Origin: Oscillospiraceae bacterium
GTDB lineage: Bacteria > Bacillota > Clostridia > Oscillospirales > Acutalibacteraceae
Direction: 5' to 3'
NCBI GenBank assembly: GCA_029012165.1
Contig: JAQXLO010000240.1
Span: 1 to 16,329 of the forward strand
Length of the DNA stretch: 16,329 nucleotides
The notes beneath the pieces were generated by a model that did no database searches, was not told the DNA's origin, and saw nothing but the letters and a program-made list of their open reading frames with translations. Position 1 is the first letter of the stretch, and every line of letters begins with the position of its first letter. The position numbers and the translations under genes are program-made. Shown here in pieces: positions 7,151-13,858 of the stretch.

Positions 7151-7268
7151 AAATCCCTTGCGGGACTTGTGAAATATGCCTGTGACATATGAAATAGCTG
7201 ACGCTATAAAATACGCTGCGGCGTATGTGGAATTGCGTTGTTTATGCGGTCTGCATCGGGATGCAATT
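7151..7268. repeat. Array of five short hairpins joined by GAAAT-like linkers
   Basis: Consecutive small inverted repeats: TCCC/GGGA (7154-7165), ATATG/CATAT (7174-7190), ATAGC/GCTAT (7194-7207), ATACGC/GCGTAT (7211-7226), and a larger one with AATTGC/GCAATT outside (7231-7268) and TGCAT/ATGCA inside (7252-7265). The linkers read TGAAAT, ATGAAAT, ATAAAAT and GTGGAATT. Several loops are TGNG or TGAC. There is no credible coding sequence. It looks like a copy of a dispersed intergenic hairpin repeat of the sort seen in gut Clostridia; that comparison is from memory. It fills the gap between the tRNA terminator and the terminator of the DUF4097 gene. Confidence 0.7.
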
Positions 7269-7310
7269 CGTTGCCCCCAAAGCATAACATCTTTTTGTAT
7301 CCCACAATTC

Positions 7311-7346
7311 AAAACCGACAAGCATCCGTTGACGCTTGTCGGTTTT
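7311..7346 (-). terminator. Terminator of the LiaF/DUF4097 pair
   Basis: A 13-bp perfect stem (7311-7323 with 7334-7346) and 10-base loop lie 15 bases after the DUF4097 stop codon. The minus-strand side ends in TTTT and the plus-strand side in TTTTT, so it could work in both directions. Confidence 0.85.
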
Positions 7347-7361
7347 TGGTATGTATAGGGT

Positions 7362-8198
7362 TTAAGCCGCCACAGGCGCAACGGCACGGAAATTTACCTT
7401 GACGGCACCCACACCGCCCTCAACATCGACGGCGTTCGGACCGTTGCCGACGGTGGCTTCATCGCCGATGGACACGCCGTCCACGGTGCAGTTGCCCAGT
7501 CCCTTTTCTGCGTATATAGTGTAGTCCTCTTTGACGCCGAGCAGGGTCAGATCGGTTTCTCCCACGCCCAGATCCAGAGAGCAGCGACCCGTGAGTGCCG
7601 AGGTCAGCTTCATCTGACCGACGCCCATTTCCATGTCCAGATCGTGCAGTGCGCCGTTTTCGATCACGATGCGTCCCGTGCCGCCCTCGATTTGAGATCC
7701 CTGCGTTGCGTTTAAAGTGCCGATTTGCGCATCACCGGCGCCCAGCTCCAAATCGAGAACAGCGGCGGACAGGACGTCCATATCCACCTTGCCTGCGCCC
7801 GTCGTGATCTCCGCCTTGGTGAAAACGGTGCCAGCGGGGATGGTGAGCGTGACGACGGCGTCGGCATGAAGCCGGGCACGGTTGTTTTCTTTAATGCGCA
7901 GGACGCCGTTGTCTGTCGAGACGGAAATGTGTTTGAGATTGCTCTCCACGCAGAACGCATCGCCCTGCTTCACGGTGAGCTTGGCAGCGTTGATGTCGAT
8001 TTGAAGTTCGGAGGCGGCACCGTCCACGGGATATGCGGTGACCTTTTCAGCGACTGCATCCGAGGATTTGCCACTGCCGCCGATGTCCAGATCGGTGAGA
8101 AAACCCACAGCGCCGAGAATCCCGCTGAAAATACTCACGATCAGACAAATCGCGAATGCCATTGCGAGATATTTGATGACTTTTTGAACGGTACTCAT
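7362..8198 (-). CDS. DUF4097 family beta-helix-like membrane-anchored protein
   Basis: A 278-residue protein with one N-terminal membrane helix (about residues 8-32). The long remainder is made of short repeating strands rich in Gly, Asp, Leu and Val, for example LDLELGAGDAQIGTL, MEMGVGQMKL and LDLGVGETDLTLLG. This is the repeated pattern of the DUF4097 family, predicted to form a beta-solenoid-like fold, probably on the outer face of the membrane. Such proteins commonly pair with LiaF-like or PspC-like genes in envelope-stress operons. The ATG follows GGAGG (about 8208-8212) and overlaps the upstream LiaF-like stop by 4 bp (ATGA). The molecular role is unknown; a scaffold or sensor at the envelope is plausible but not shown. 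Confidence 0.85.
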   Translation of the reverse strand: MSTVQKVIKYLAMAFAICLIVSIFSGILGAVGFLTDLDIGGSGKSSDAVAEKVTAYPVDGAASELQIDINAAKLTVKQGDAFCVESNLKHISVSTDNGVLRIKENNRARLHADAVVTLTIPAGTVFTKAEITTGAGKVDMDVLSAAVLDLELGAGDAQIGTLNATQGSQIEGGTGRIVIENGALHDLDMEMGVGQMKLTSALTGRCSLDLGVGETDLTLLGVKEDYTIYAEKGLGNCTVDGVSIGDEATVGNGPNAVDVEGGVGAVKVNFRAVAPVAA

Positions 8199-8872
8199 TT
8201 CACTTCAGCACCTCCGAACATACACGTTCCGCTGATATAGAGTGTGGGAACGTCCTTTTGGGCGGGTTTCTTGTTGGACGCACCGCCGAAAATGGAAGTG
8301 GTGTTGAGTTTGATGTTGACGTTATCGGGAACGAGAATGTCGATCCCGCCGAAGATGGCGCAAACACGAATGGCACAATCCTTTTCGATGATGGCGTTGC
8401 GCAGGTCGCATTTCACGCCGCCGAATACGGCCGTCAGCTCTGCACCATCAAACACTTCGCCGTCGTAGTTGAGATTGCAGCCGGAGAACGTGGCACAGCC
8501 GACACGAGGTTCGGCGCCGTCTTTTTTCATGCCGCTGAGCATATCGTCTGCCTTGCTGCCGCGCAGACCTGTCAAAACCATCCGCAAACCGATGATGATG
8601 ACGATGGCGGGGACGAGGAGCTTCCACAGCATATCGAACGCAATGATGTCCTGGCAGCAAAGCAGCAGCAGAACTCCCACGCCGATGCCGATGAGACTTC
8701 CGGTTTTGTCCCGCTCGGTAAACAGACCGGCAATGCTGGGCACAATGATGAACACCGTCCACCAGCCGTCAAAGAAAATGTTGATATTCGTGATGTTCAG
8801 TGCATTCAGCGCAAACAGAACGCCTGCCAAAACAAGCACGACGCCCACAAGGATACTGCCGAATTTTTTCAT
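8195..8872 (-). CDS. LiaF-like envelope stress protein
   Basis: A 225-residue protein with about four N-terminal membrane helices (residues 5-25, 32-50, 58-78 and 82-100) and a cytosolic or surface C-terminal half. That half carries recurring FGG motifs (VFGGVKCDL, IFGGIDILVP, SIFGGASN, MFGGAEV). This is the layout of the LiaF family (LiaF transmembrane region plus cell-wall-active antibiotic response C-terminal domain), in which LiaF restrains the LiaRS two-component system in bacilli. No liaR or liaS gene is in the window, so the partner here is unknown. It is the first gene of a pair with DUF4097, joined by an ATGA overlap. The ribosome site is a weak AGAGGCTGG before the ATG. Confidence 0.85.
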   Translation of the reverse strand: MKKFGSILVGVVLVLAGVLFALNALNITNINIFFDGWWTVFIIVPSIAGLFTERDKTGSLIGIGVGVLLLLCCQDIIAFDMLWKLLVPAIVIIIGLRMVLTGLRGSKADDMLSGMKKDGAEPRVGCATFSGCNLNYDGEVFDGAELTAVFGGVKCDLRNAIIEKDCAIRVCAIFGGIDILVPDNVNIKLNTTSIFGGASNKKPAQKDVPTLYISGTCMFGGAEVK

Positions 8873-8935
8873 AAAGTCCAGCCTCTTTTCGTTTCATCTA
8901 CGGTACAGACGATGCCTTGCATTTACCGTGTCTCT

Positions 8936-8964
8936 ATTATACTATATTATTTACAGAAAAGGAA
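8936..8964 (-). promoter_or_regulatory. Probable promoter of the LiaF/DUF4097 pair
   Basis: Read on the minus strand, a perfect TATAAT (8936-8941) has only a weak -35 match, TTCCTT (8959-8964), at 17 bases. The weak -35 could mean it needs an activator. Confidence 0.5.
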
Positions 8965-9009
8965 GTGGTTTTGAAAAAATTGCCGCAGATACTTCTCGAA
9001 ATACAAAAG

Positions 9010-9038
9010 TTGATTCTTGCGGGAGAATGTGGTACACT
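9010..9038 (+). promoter_or_regulatory. Promoter of the flippase operon
   Basis: TTGATT (9010-9015), a 17-base spacer and TACACT (9033-9038) lie 31 bp before the flippase start. It is divergent from the LiaF promoter across a 197-bp gap. Confidence 0.68.
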
Positions 9039-9069
9039 CTATGTATATTCCAAATAGAAAAGTGGTCGC

Positions 9070-10278
9070 ATGATGGGAAAAGCGCACAGGAAATATGAAT
9101 TTTTGCAAAGCGTGCTTCTGAGTGTTGTCGGGCTTTGCGTGTACAACTTGGCGATACAGGTGTTTGTCTACCCGACCCTCGACCGTGTACTGGGACACGA
9201 AAGCTACGGGCATATGCTCACGGCGATTTCCGTGATCTCCGTGGCGGCGGTGTCGGTGGGCGTGGGTGTCAACTACGAGCGCATGGCGTTGCACCAACGG
9301 GTCGAGACTGCGAACGGAGACTACAATTTTGCCTTGCTTGTCGGCGCTGTGCTCTGCGGCGGTGCGGGCGTTTTGGCGGGACGGTTCGTCGGTATGACGG
9401 GCGCCGTATCGTATATTCTGTTGGCGCTGATGAGCGTTTCAATGATGCTTCGCTACTATTCGGACGTTGATTTTCGACTGGATGTCAACTACCGAAAGCT
9501 TCTGGTGTTCTATCTCGTGCTGTCGGCGGGCTACATCGCCGGGACGCTCCTGTTTGCAAAGCCCGATTGCTGGCAGGCGGTCTTTATCGTAGCGGAACTG
9601 CTGTCGGTGGCGTTTGTCGTCCTGTTCGGCAAAGTATACCGAAAGCCTTTCGTCTGTTCCGATAACTGCAAAAAAGTCTTTTCGTCAAGCGCCCGGCTTG
9701 TCGGCGCACAGGTGTTCGCCAACGGGATATTGAACTGCGACCGAATGCTCATCGGCGGCTTGATGAACGGTACGGCGGTGACGATTTTCTACACCGCATC
9801 CCTTTTGGGCAAATCGGTTGCACTCCTGACAGGACCATTCAACGGCGTGATCATCGGCTTTCTCGCCAAGAACAACCGCAAAATCACCCGGCGGTTCTTT
9901 ATGCTGTGTGTTATCGGTGCGTGTGCGGTGAGTTTGCTAATGTTTGCGGTGCTGATCCCCGTGACACCGTTTGTCATCCGTCTGCTGTACCCGAGCGTGG
10001 CGGACAGTGCCGCACCGTATTATTTATGGGCGAATGCGGGACAGATCGTCTACTTTGTCGCCAATCTCCTGCTGGTGATAGCACTGCGTTTTTTGTCCGA
10101 ACGGTTTCAGCTTTTCGTGAACCTTGGCTATACTGTGCTGTACCTTGCTCTGTGTGTGCCGTGCTTGATGCAGGGCGATTTGATGCGCTTTATGCAGTGC
10201 GCTTTGCTTGCCAACGTCATTCGCTTTGTGGTGATCGTTTGCACAGGTTTATTCAAAACGAAAGAGGTGAGCGTGTGA
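9070..10278 (+). CDS. Wzx-like oligosaccharide flippase family membrane protein
   Basis: A 402-residue polytopic protein with about 12 membrane helices and an arrangement typical of the MOP superfamily polysaccharide flippases (Wzx/RfbX, MurJ-like). These move lipid-linked sugar units across the membrane. Supporting features are the N-terminal basic start followed by a long first helix, the central SSARLVGAQVFANGILNCDRMLIGGLM (about residues 199-225), which resembles the mid-protein repeat of such flippases with its charged pair, and a terminal helix before a short basic tail. The start may be ATG 9070 or ATG 9073; the ribosome site is poor, which may mean low expression. The stop overlaps the next gene's GTG by 4 bp. 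It sits with a pyruvyl transferase gene, supporting a role in surface glycan export. The substrate is unknown. Confidence 0.75.
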   Translation: MMGKAHRKYEFLQSVLLSVVGLCVYNLAIQVFVYPTLDRVLGHESYGHMLTAISVISVAAVSVGVGVNYERMALHQRVETANGDYNFALLVGAVLCGGAGVLAGRFVGMTGAVSYILLALMSVSMMLRYYSDVDFRLDVNYRKLLVFYLVLSAGYIAGTLLFAKPDCWQAVFIVAELLSVAFVVLFGKVYRKPFVCSDNCKKVFSSSARLVGAQVFANGILNCDRMLIGGLMNGTAVTIFYTASLLGKSVALLTGPFNGVIIGFLAKNNRKITRRFFMLCVIGACAVSLLMFAVLIPVTPFVIRLLYPSVADSAAPYYLWANAGQIVYFVANLLLVIALRFLSERFQLFVNLGYTVLYLALCVPCLMQGDLMRFMQCALLANVIRFVVIVCTGLFKTKEVSV

Positions 10279-11324
10279 AATACGGACGGCTTGTTTTTTA
10301 CGCCAATCCCACGGATAAAACAAAAACGCAGTATGTCAACGTGGGCGACATTTTTCAAACCTTGGCAGTCGATTTGGTCTATGAAAAGGCAGGGATTGCG
10401 CCGCAGGACATTGTAAACATCGACCGTTACGGTCTGCGGGACTACGATGGCGAAGAGGTGCTTCTGCCCCTCAACGGCTGGTTCGGCAAGGTCAAGGGCA
10501 GTGAAATTTTTCCCATGTCCGAAAAGATTCATCCCCTGTACTTGGGCTTTCATGACATCAATCCGAAGGACGCAAAGCGGTTTACAGGAAACGATTTTAT
10601 CGGCTGCCGGGACGAGTATACCTATGATCTTATCCGAAAGCATTGCCCGAACGCCTATATTTCCGGCTGTATGACATTGCTGTTCCCGAAGCGGACGGCG
10701 GCGCCTGCGGACGGCAAAACATTTATCGTGGATGTCACGGCGAAAACGTATGCGCATATTCCGAAAGAGATCCGAGACAAAGCCGTGCGTATTTCCCACG
10801 AAGTGCCGATGGATTTCGACAACGACAAACAGGCGGAGATTCGGCGGCTGGAGGATGCGGCGCACGGATATATCGAGCGATACAGAACCGAAGCGGAATT
10901 GGTCATCACCTCCCGCCTGCACTGTGCCATGGTCTGCGTGGCGTGCGGCATTCCCGTGGTTTTGATGCGGGAAAGCTTTGACGAGCGGTACGCCTTTTTG
11001 GATAAATTTCTGCCGCTGTATGACGCAGGGGAGTACGACAAAATCGACTGGCATCCCACGCCGCCGGATGTGGACGAGATCAAAGCGCAGACACTTTCGC
11101 TGGCGCTGTCCGCACTGTCGGGAACGATAGACAGAGCGCAGACCGAAGCGGTGCACAGCTGCTATATGCACCGCACCCGGCACAAGATCTCCACGCCCCT
11201 CATGGTCAAGGCGTATGACAAGGTGCGGGATATTTCCCCGGCGCTGGCGGATTTTATCCGAGAAAAGATTCTGTTCCGCTTTACGATCGCATATGGGCGG
11301 AATGAGCAGGAGGAGCAAAAATGA
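10275..11324 (+). CDS. Polysaccharide pyruvyl transferase family protein
   Basis: A 349-residue protein of the polysaccharide pyruvyl transferase family (PS_pyruv_trans; WcaK/CsaB-like), which adds ketal-linked pyruvate from phosphoenolpyruvate to sugars of surface polymers. Typical features are an N-terminal NVGDIFQTLA (about residues 23-32, the glycine-rich first strand-loop) and a C-terminal SRLHCAMVCVACGIPVVLM (about residues 212-230), the most conserved family block. The start is taken as GTG 10275-10277, since AAAGAGGTGA precedes it and it overlaps the flippase stop (GTGA). An open frame farther up would overlap about 370 bp of the flippase gene and is not likely. The region after about residue 285 (HRTRHKIS onward) is basic and helical and could be membrane-adjacent. 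Acceptor unknown. Confidence 0.82.
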   Translation: MKYGRLVFYANPTDKTKTQYVNVGDIFQTLAVDLVYEKAGIAPQDIVNIDRYGLRDYDGEEVLLPLNGWFGKVKGSEIFPMSEKIHPLYLGFHDINPKDAKRFTGNDFIGCRDEYTYDLIRKHCPNAYISGCMTLLFPKRTAAPADGKTFIVDVTAKTYAHIPKEIRDKAVRISHEVPMDFDNDKQAEIRRLEDAAHGYIERYRTEAELVITSRLHCAMVCVACGIPVVLMRESFDERYAFLDKFLPLYDAGEYDKIDWHPTPPDVDEIKAQTLSLALSALSGTIDRAQTEAVHSCYMHRTRHKISTPLMVKAYDKVRDISPALADFIREKILFRFTIAYGRNEQEEQK

Positions 11325-12229
11325 AAAAACGATTACTTGCCGCCGTACTGGCGATTGCCATGTTGTTCGGCTTTGCACAGATGGCTTTTGCGGTGGAAAC
11401 ACCGTTCGAGGACAGCCTGTTTTACACGCAGGGCGACTACGAAATTCACTACCGCATTGTCAAGCATAGCGGGGAATACAAGGGACGCATCCTGATGCTG
11501 CACGGCTTCCTGTGTTCCACCTATGCATGGCGCAATATGGCGGCAGAAATGGCAAAGGCAGGCTATGACTGCGTTCTGGCTGACTTGCCGAACTTCGGGT
11601 ACAGCACCCGTGAAACGCCGAATACGAAGCACATCGACCGGGAGACGCTGATGGAGGGACTGATGGATTCCGTTGCCCCCAACGGCGACTGGATCGTGGC
11701 GGGGCACTCCATGGGCGGCGGTGTTGCGCTGAACATCGCCGAGGAATATCCCGTGAAAGCGCTTTTGTTGTATTGTCCGGCGGTGCAGAGTACGGTTCCC
11801 GATTTTTTGGACGGTGTGGTCACCGGTGCGCCGATGCGCTTCCTGATGAACACGTTCTTTAAAATCGGCACACGATTTAAACCCGTCGTGAAGCTGGTGG
11901 TTTATGCCGCCACGATGAATTGGGATTTTGCGAAAGCGTACGATGTAAGCGGCGTGACCGACCCGTTTTTGTATGACGGCATCGGCGGCGGAATGTGCTG
12001 TATGCTCACCACGGTTCGGCAGACGAACATGGCGGATGCGGGCAAAGTCAAAGTGCCTGTTCTGCTTGTCGAGGCGGACAGGGACATCATATTGGACAAG
12101 GGCAGCAAGCAAGCCTTTGCCGAAGCGTTTCCGACGGCAACGCAGTATACCGTGCACGGCGGCGGGCACCAGTGCATTGAGGACAGAGCGGCAGAACTGG
12201 CGGAACAGACGCTGCAATTTTTGCAATAG
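11321..12229 (+). CDS. Secreted alpha/beta hydrolase
   Basis: A 302-residue alpha/beta hydrolase with a clear signal peptide (MKKRLL, hydrophobic core, cleavage likely after AFA near residue 24). Motifs are LMLHGFL (58-64, oxyanion region), the nucleophile elbow GHSMGGG (Ser130), a likely acid Asp255 in EADRDII, and the catalytic His283 in GGGHQCIED. A cap domain probably lies between about residues 155 and 225. It would act outside the membrane as an esterase, lipase or amidase; the substrate cannot be told. ATG 11321-11323 overlaps the pyruvyl transferase stop (ATGA), and AGGAGG lies just upstream. As the third gene of a glycan-export operon it might process or deacylate the exported polymer, which is inference only. 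Confidence 0.87.
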   Translation: MKKRLLAAVLAIAMLFGFAQMAFAVETPFEDSLFYTQGDYEIHYRIVKHSGEYKGRILMLHGFLCSTYAWRNMAAEMAKAGYDCVLADLPNFGYSTRETPNTKHIDRETLMEGLMDSVAPNGDWIVAGHSMGGGVALNIAEEYPVKALLLYCPAVQSTVPDFLDGVVTGAPMRFLMNTFFKIGTRFKPVVKLVVYAATMNWDFAKAYDVSGVTDPFLYDGIGGGMCCMLTTVRQTNMADAGKVKVPVLLVEADRDIILDKGSKQAFAEAFPTATQYTVHGGGHQCIEDRAAELAEQTLQFLQ

Positions 12230-12236
12230 AATCCGG

Positions 12237-12282
12237 ACGGCGCACGAGGAGGGTTTTGCCTTGTGCGCCGTTCAATTTTTTT
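12237..12282 (+). terminator. Rho-independent terminator of the flippase operon
   Basis: A 13-bp stem (12237-12249 with 12259-12271, one G-T pair), a 9-base loop and then TCAATTTTTTT lie 8 bases after the hydrolase stop. It cleanly separates the glycan operon from the defence operon. Confidence 0.93.
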
Positions 12283-12293
12283 GTTTAAACAAA
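12280..12293. promoter_or_regulatory. 14-bp perfect palindrome upstream of sngA
   Basis: TTTGTTTAAACAAA is a perfect palindrome 25 bp before the -35 box of the sngA promoter. It may be a binding site for a dimeric regulator; it could also arise by chance from the terminator's T tract. Confidence 0.35.
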
Positions 12294-12318
12294 TGTTCGG
12301 AAAATGTGTCAAAAACTA

Positions 12319-12347
12319 TTGCAAAGTTTTTTCAGACTTGCTATACT
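12319..12347 (+). promoter_or_regulatory. Promoter of the Shango operon
   Basis: TTGCAA (12319-12324), a 17-base spacer and TATACT (12342-12347), with TG one base before the -10 (extended -10). It lies 23 bp before the sngA ATG. Confidence 0.8.
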
Positions 12348-12370
12348 AATTATTCAAGGTGGTGAGACGG

Positions 12371-13858
12371 ATGGACACGGAAGAACTGATCCTGCGGATC
12401 CTGGGGGACAAAAACAGCTCCCGCATTTACAGGGACGAACCTATCCTGCGCACGGCGGCACACATGAAAAATTATATGCCCCCCAAGTATCGGGAGATGC
12501 GCAAGGTGGCGCTGCAAAACGGACGGCGGGAACGCACTCCTGCGGAGATCTTTTGCCTGCAGGGCAGGCTGATGGCGGATTTTGAGGACGATTACGACTA
12601 TACGGGGGAATTCATTCGCTATTTCCCGACCTATCAGTCCATGAGCGACAGCCAGCTGCGCGGCTACTTTTCGTGGCGCACACAGGTGCGCAGGGGCAAC
12701 ATCCGGAAAACCTCCGTTTCCTTCGTCTTTGTCTATATCTATGAACTGCTGAACTGTATCGGCGTTTCCTCGCCGGAGGAAGGATTCCAAACGCTGAAGA
12801 ATTTTTACACGCTCTACCGCACATTGGATCTGCAGATCGAGCGGTATATGCAGGTTTGGCTTCGGGATTTTGTTGTCTATTACGGGCTGGATGTCTCCCT
12901 GCTGGAGGATACGCCGACGTCCGAGCGGGACAATGCTTTGGCGGTGCTGATTGACTACAATTCCCGGTCGGATGCAGCGCTGTATGACGCCATCTGTACG
13001 TTGTCCTCCTACAATCCGAAAAATTCCCGCTACGGCAAGCAGGCGCCCGAACAGATGTGTGCTGCGGTGTGCGCCGTGTTCCGTGCCCTGGCGGATTATT
13101 ATGAAAAGAACCGCAAATACACCCTTTGCGAGGCGTATTTCGGACGCAGTTTCACCACGCCCTATGTTATGTTCAATTCTGCGCTGTTCTGCCCGAACTG
13201 CCCGCCGACCGACCGCACCGTCTCGGTCACGCCGCTGTGCAGGTATACCTGTTCCCGGGGAAAGTGGACCTGCACCCGTATTTGGGGAAAAAACAACCGC
13301 AGTGCCGATCTTGGCGCCGTGGTCAAGGCGACGGACAGCCTCTTGCGGCAGAGAAACGGCTTTGCCTATCCGCTCAAGGCGGACAGAACGCCGAAGTATA
13401 TTTTGAAGCTGATCGACCGTGTACTGACTGCCTGCGAGCAGGAACAGCACAAGAATGCCGCTGTGGAAGTGAAGATAGATCTGTCCAAGCTGCAAGGCAT
13501 TCGGGACGCCGCCGAGATCACGAGAGACCGGCTGATCGTGGAGGAAGAGGAGGCGTTCATTCCGCCGCCGGAGCCGGAAACGCCGCCGGACGAAAATGCG
13601 CCGGAGCCGGAAACGCCGTCGGACGAAAATTTGCCTGCTCTTTCCGAAGCGGAACGCACCGTACTGCGCAGTCTGCTTTTGGGCGAATCGCCGCAGGACT
13701 ACTTGCGGCAAAAGGGGCTTATGCTGTCCGTGGTGGCGGAATCGATCAACGAGAAATGTTTTGACCTGTTTTCCGATACCGTGCTGCTCTTTGACGGGGA
13801 TGAACCCGAGGTCATCGAGGACTATGCAGATGAATTGAAAGGAATGCTGAATCTATGA
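12371..13858 (+). CDS. sngA: TerB_N/TerB_C domain protein, Shango SngA-like
   Basis: A 495-residue soluble protein, the first gene of a three-gene anti-phage-type operon. The N-terminal TerB_N domain (about residues 30-150) shows the hallmark YQSMSDSQLRGYFSWR (88-103) and YIYELLN (122-128). A central region holds VxxDLxKL-type IDLSKL (369-374) and TRDRLIVEEE (about 387-396), both usual in TerB-domain fusion proteins. The TerB_C domain follows at about 421-495, with SINEKCFDLFSD and EVIEDYADEL. Between them is a Pro/Glu linker with an 11-residue tandem repeat. The ATG at 12371 is preferred over upstream GTGs because AAGGTGG lies 8 bases before it. The stop overlaps the sngB ATG (ATGA). TerB-type domains are linked to stress and membrane-associated defence; their molecular action here is unknown. 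Confidence 0.88.
   Translation: MDTEELILRILGDKNSSRIYRDEPILRTAAHMKNYMPPKYREMRKVALQNGRRERTPAEIFCLQGRLMADFEDDYDYTGEFIRYFPTYQSMSDSQLRGYFSWRTQVRRGNIRKTSVSFVFVYIYELLNCIGVSSPEEGFQTLKNFYTLYRTLDLQIERYMQVWLRDFVVYYGLDVSLLEDTPTSERDNALAVLIDYNSRSDAALYDAICTLSSYNPKNSRYGKQAPEQMCAAVCAVFRALADYYEKNRKYTLCEAYFGRSFTTPYVMFNSALFCPNCPPTDRTVSVTPLCRYTCSRGKWTCTRIWGKNNRSADLGAVVKATDSLLRQRNGFAYPLKADRTPKYILKLIDRVLTACEQEQHKNAAVEVKIDLSKLQGIRDAAEITRDRLIVEEEEAFIPPPEPETPPDENAPEPETPSDENLPALSEAERTVLRSLLLGESPQDYLRQKGLMLSVVAESINEKCFDLFSDTVLLFDGDEPEVIEDYADELKGMLNL
13568..13633 (+). repeat. Two 33-bp direct repeats inside sngA
   Basis: Two adjacent 33-bp units (13568-13600 and 13601-13633) differ at only a few bases and encode PEPETPPDENA and PEPETPSDENL. 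They lie in the acidic linker before the TerB_C domain. Being in-frame multiples of 3, they could expand or contract without breaking the gene. Confidence 0.85.

Noticed and set aside
7151..7268. CRISPR array
   Set aside because: Units are short hairpins with differing arms and no constant 23-40 bp repeat or equal-length spacers. No cas gene is present.
7034..7361. Integration site (att) of a mobile element at the tRNA 3' end
   Set aside because: A tRNA end is a common integration site, but I saw no integrase gene and no second copy of the tRNA 3' sequence in the window.
6896..7387. Minus-strand open frame of 163 codons across the tRNA and hairpin array
   Set aside because: Its middle is the antisense of the tRNA (giving the familiar spurious SLARSKGFEPP pattern) and the rest is the translation of the hairpin repeats and terminators. 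It has no ribosome site and overlaps the PHP gene promoter.
9906..10274. N-terminal extension of the pyruvyl transferase reading frame
   Set aside because: It lies wholly inside the flippase gene in another frame, is Cys/Arg-rich without homology, and has no ribosome site. The GTG at 10275 has one.
10128..11402. 424-codon minus-strand open frame opposite the pyruvyl transferase
   Set aside because: Shadow frame: no family motif, no ribosome site, and it runs against three coupled plus-strand genes.
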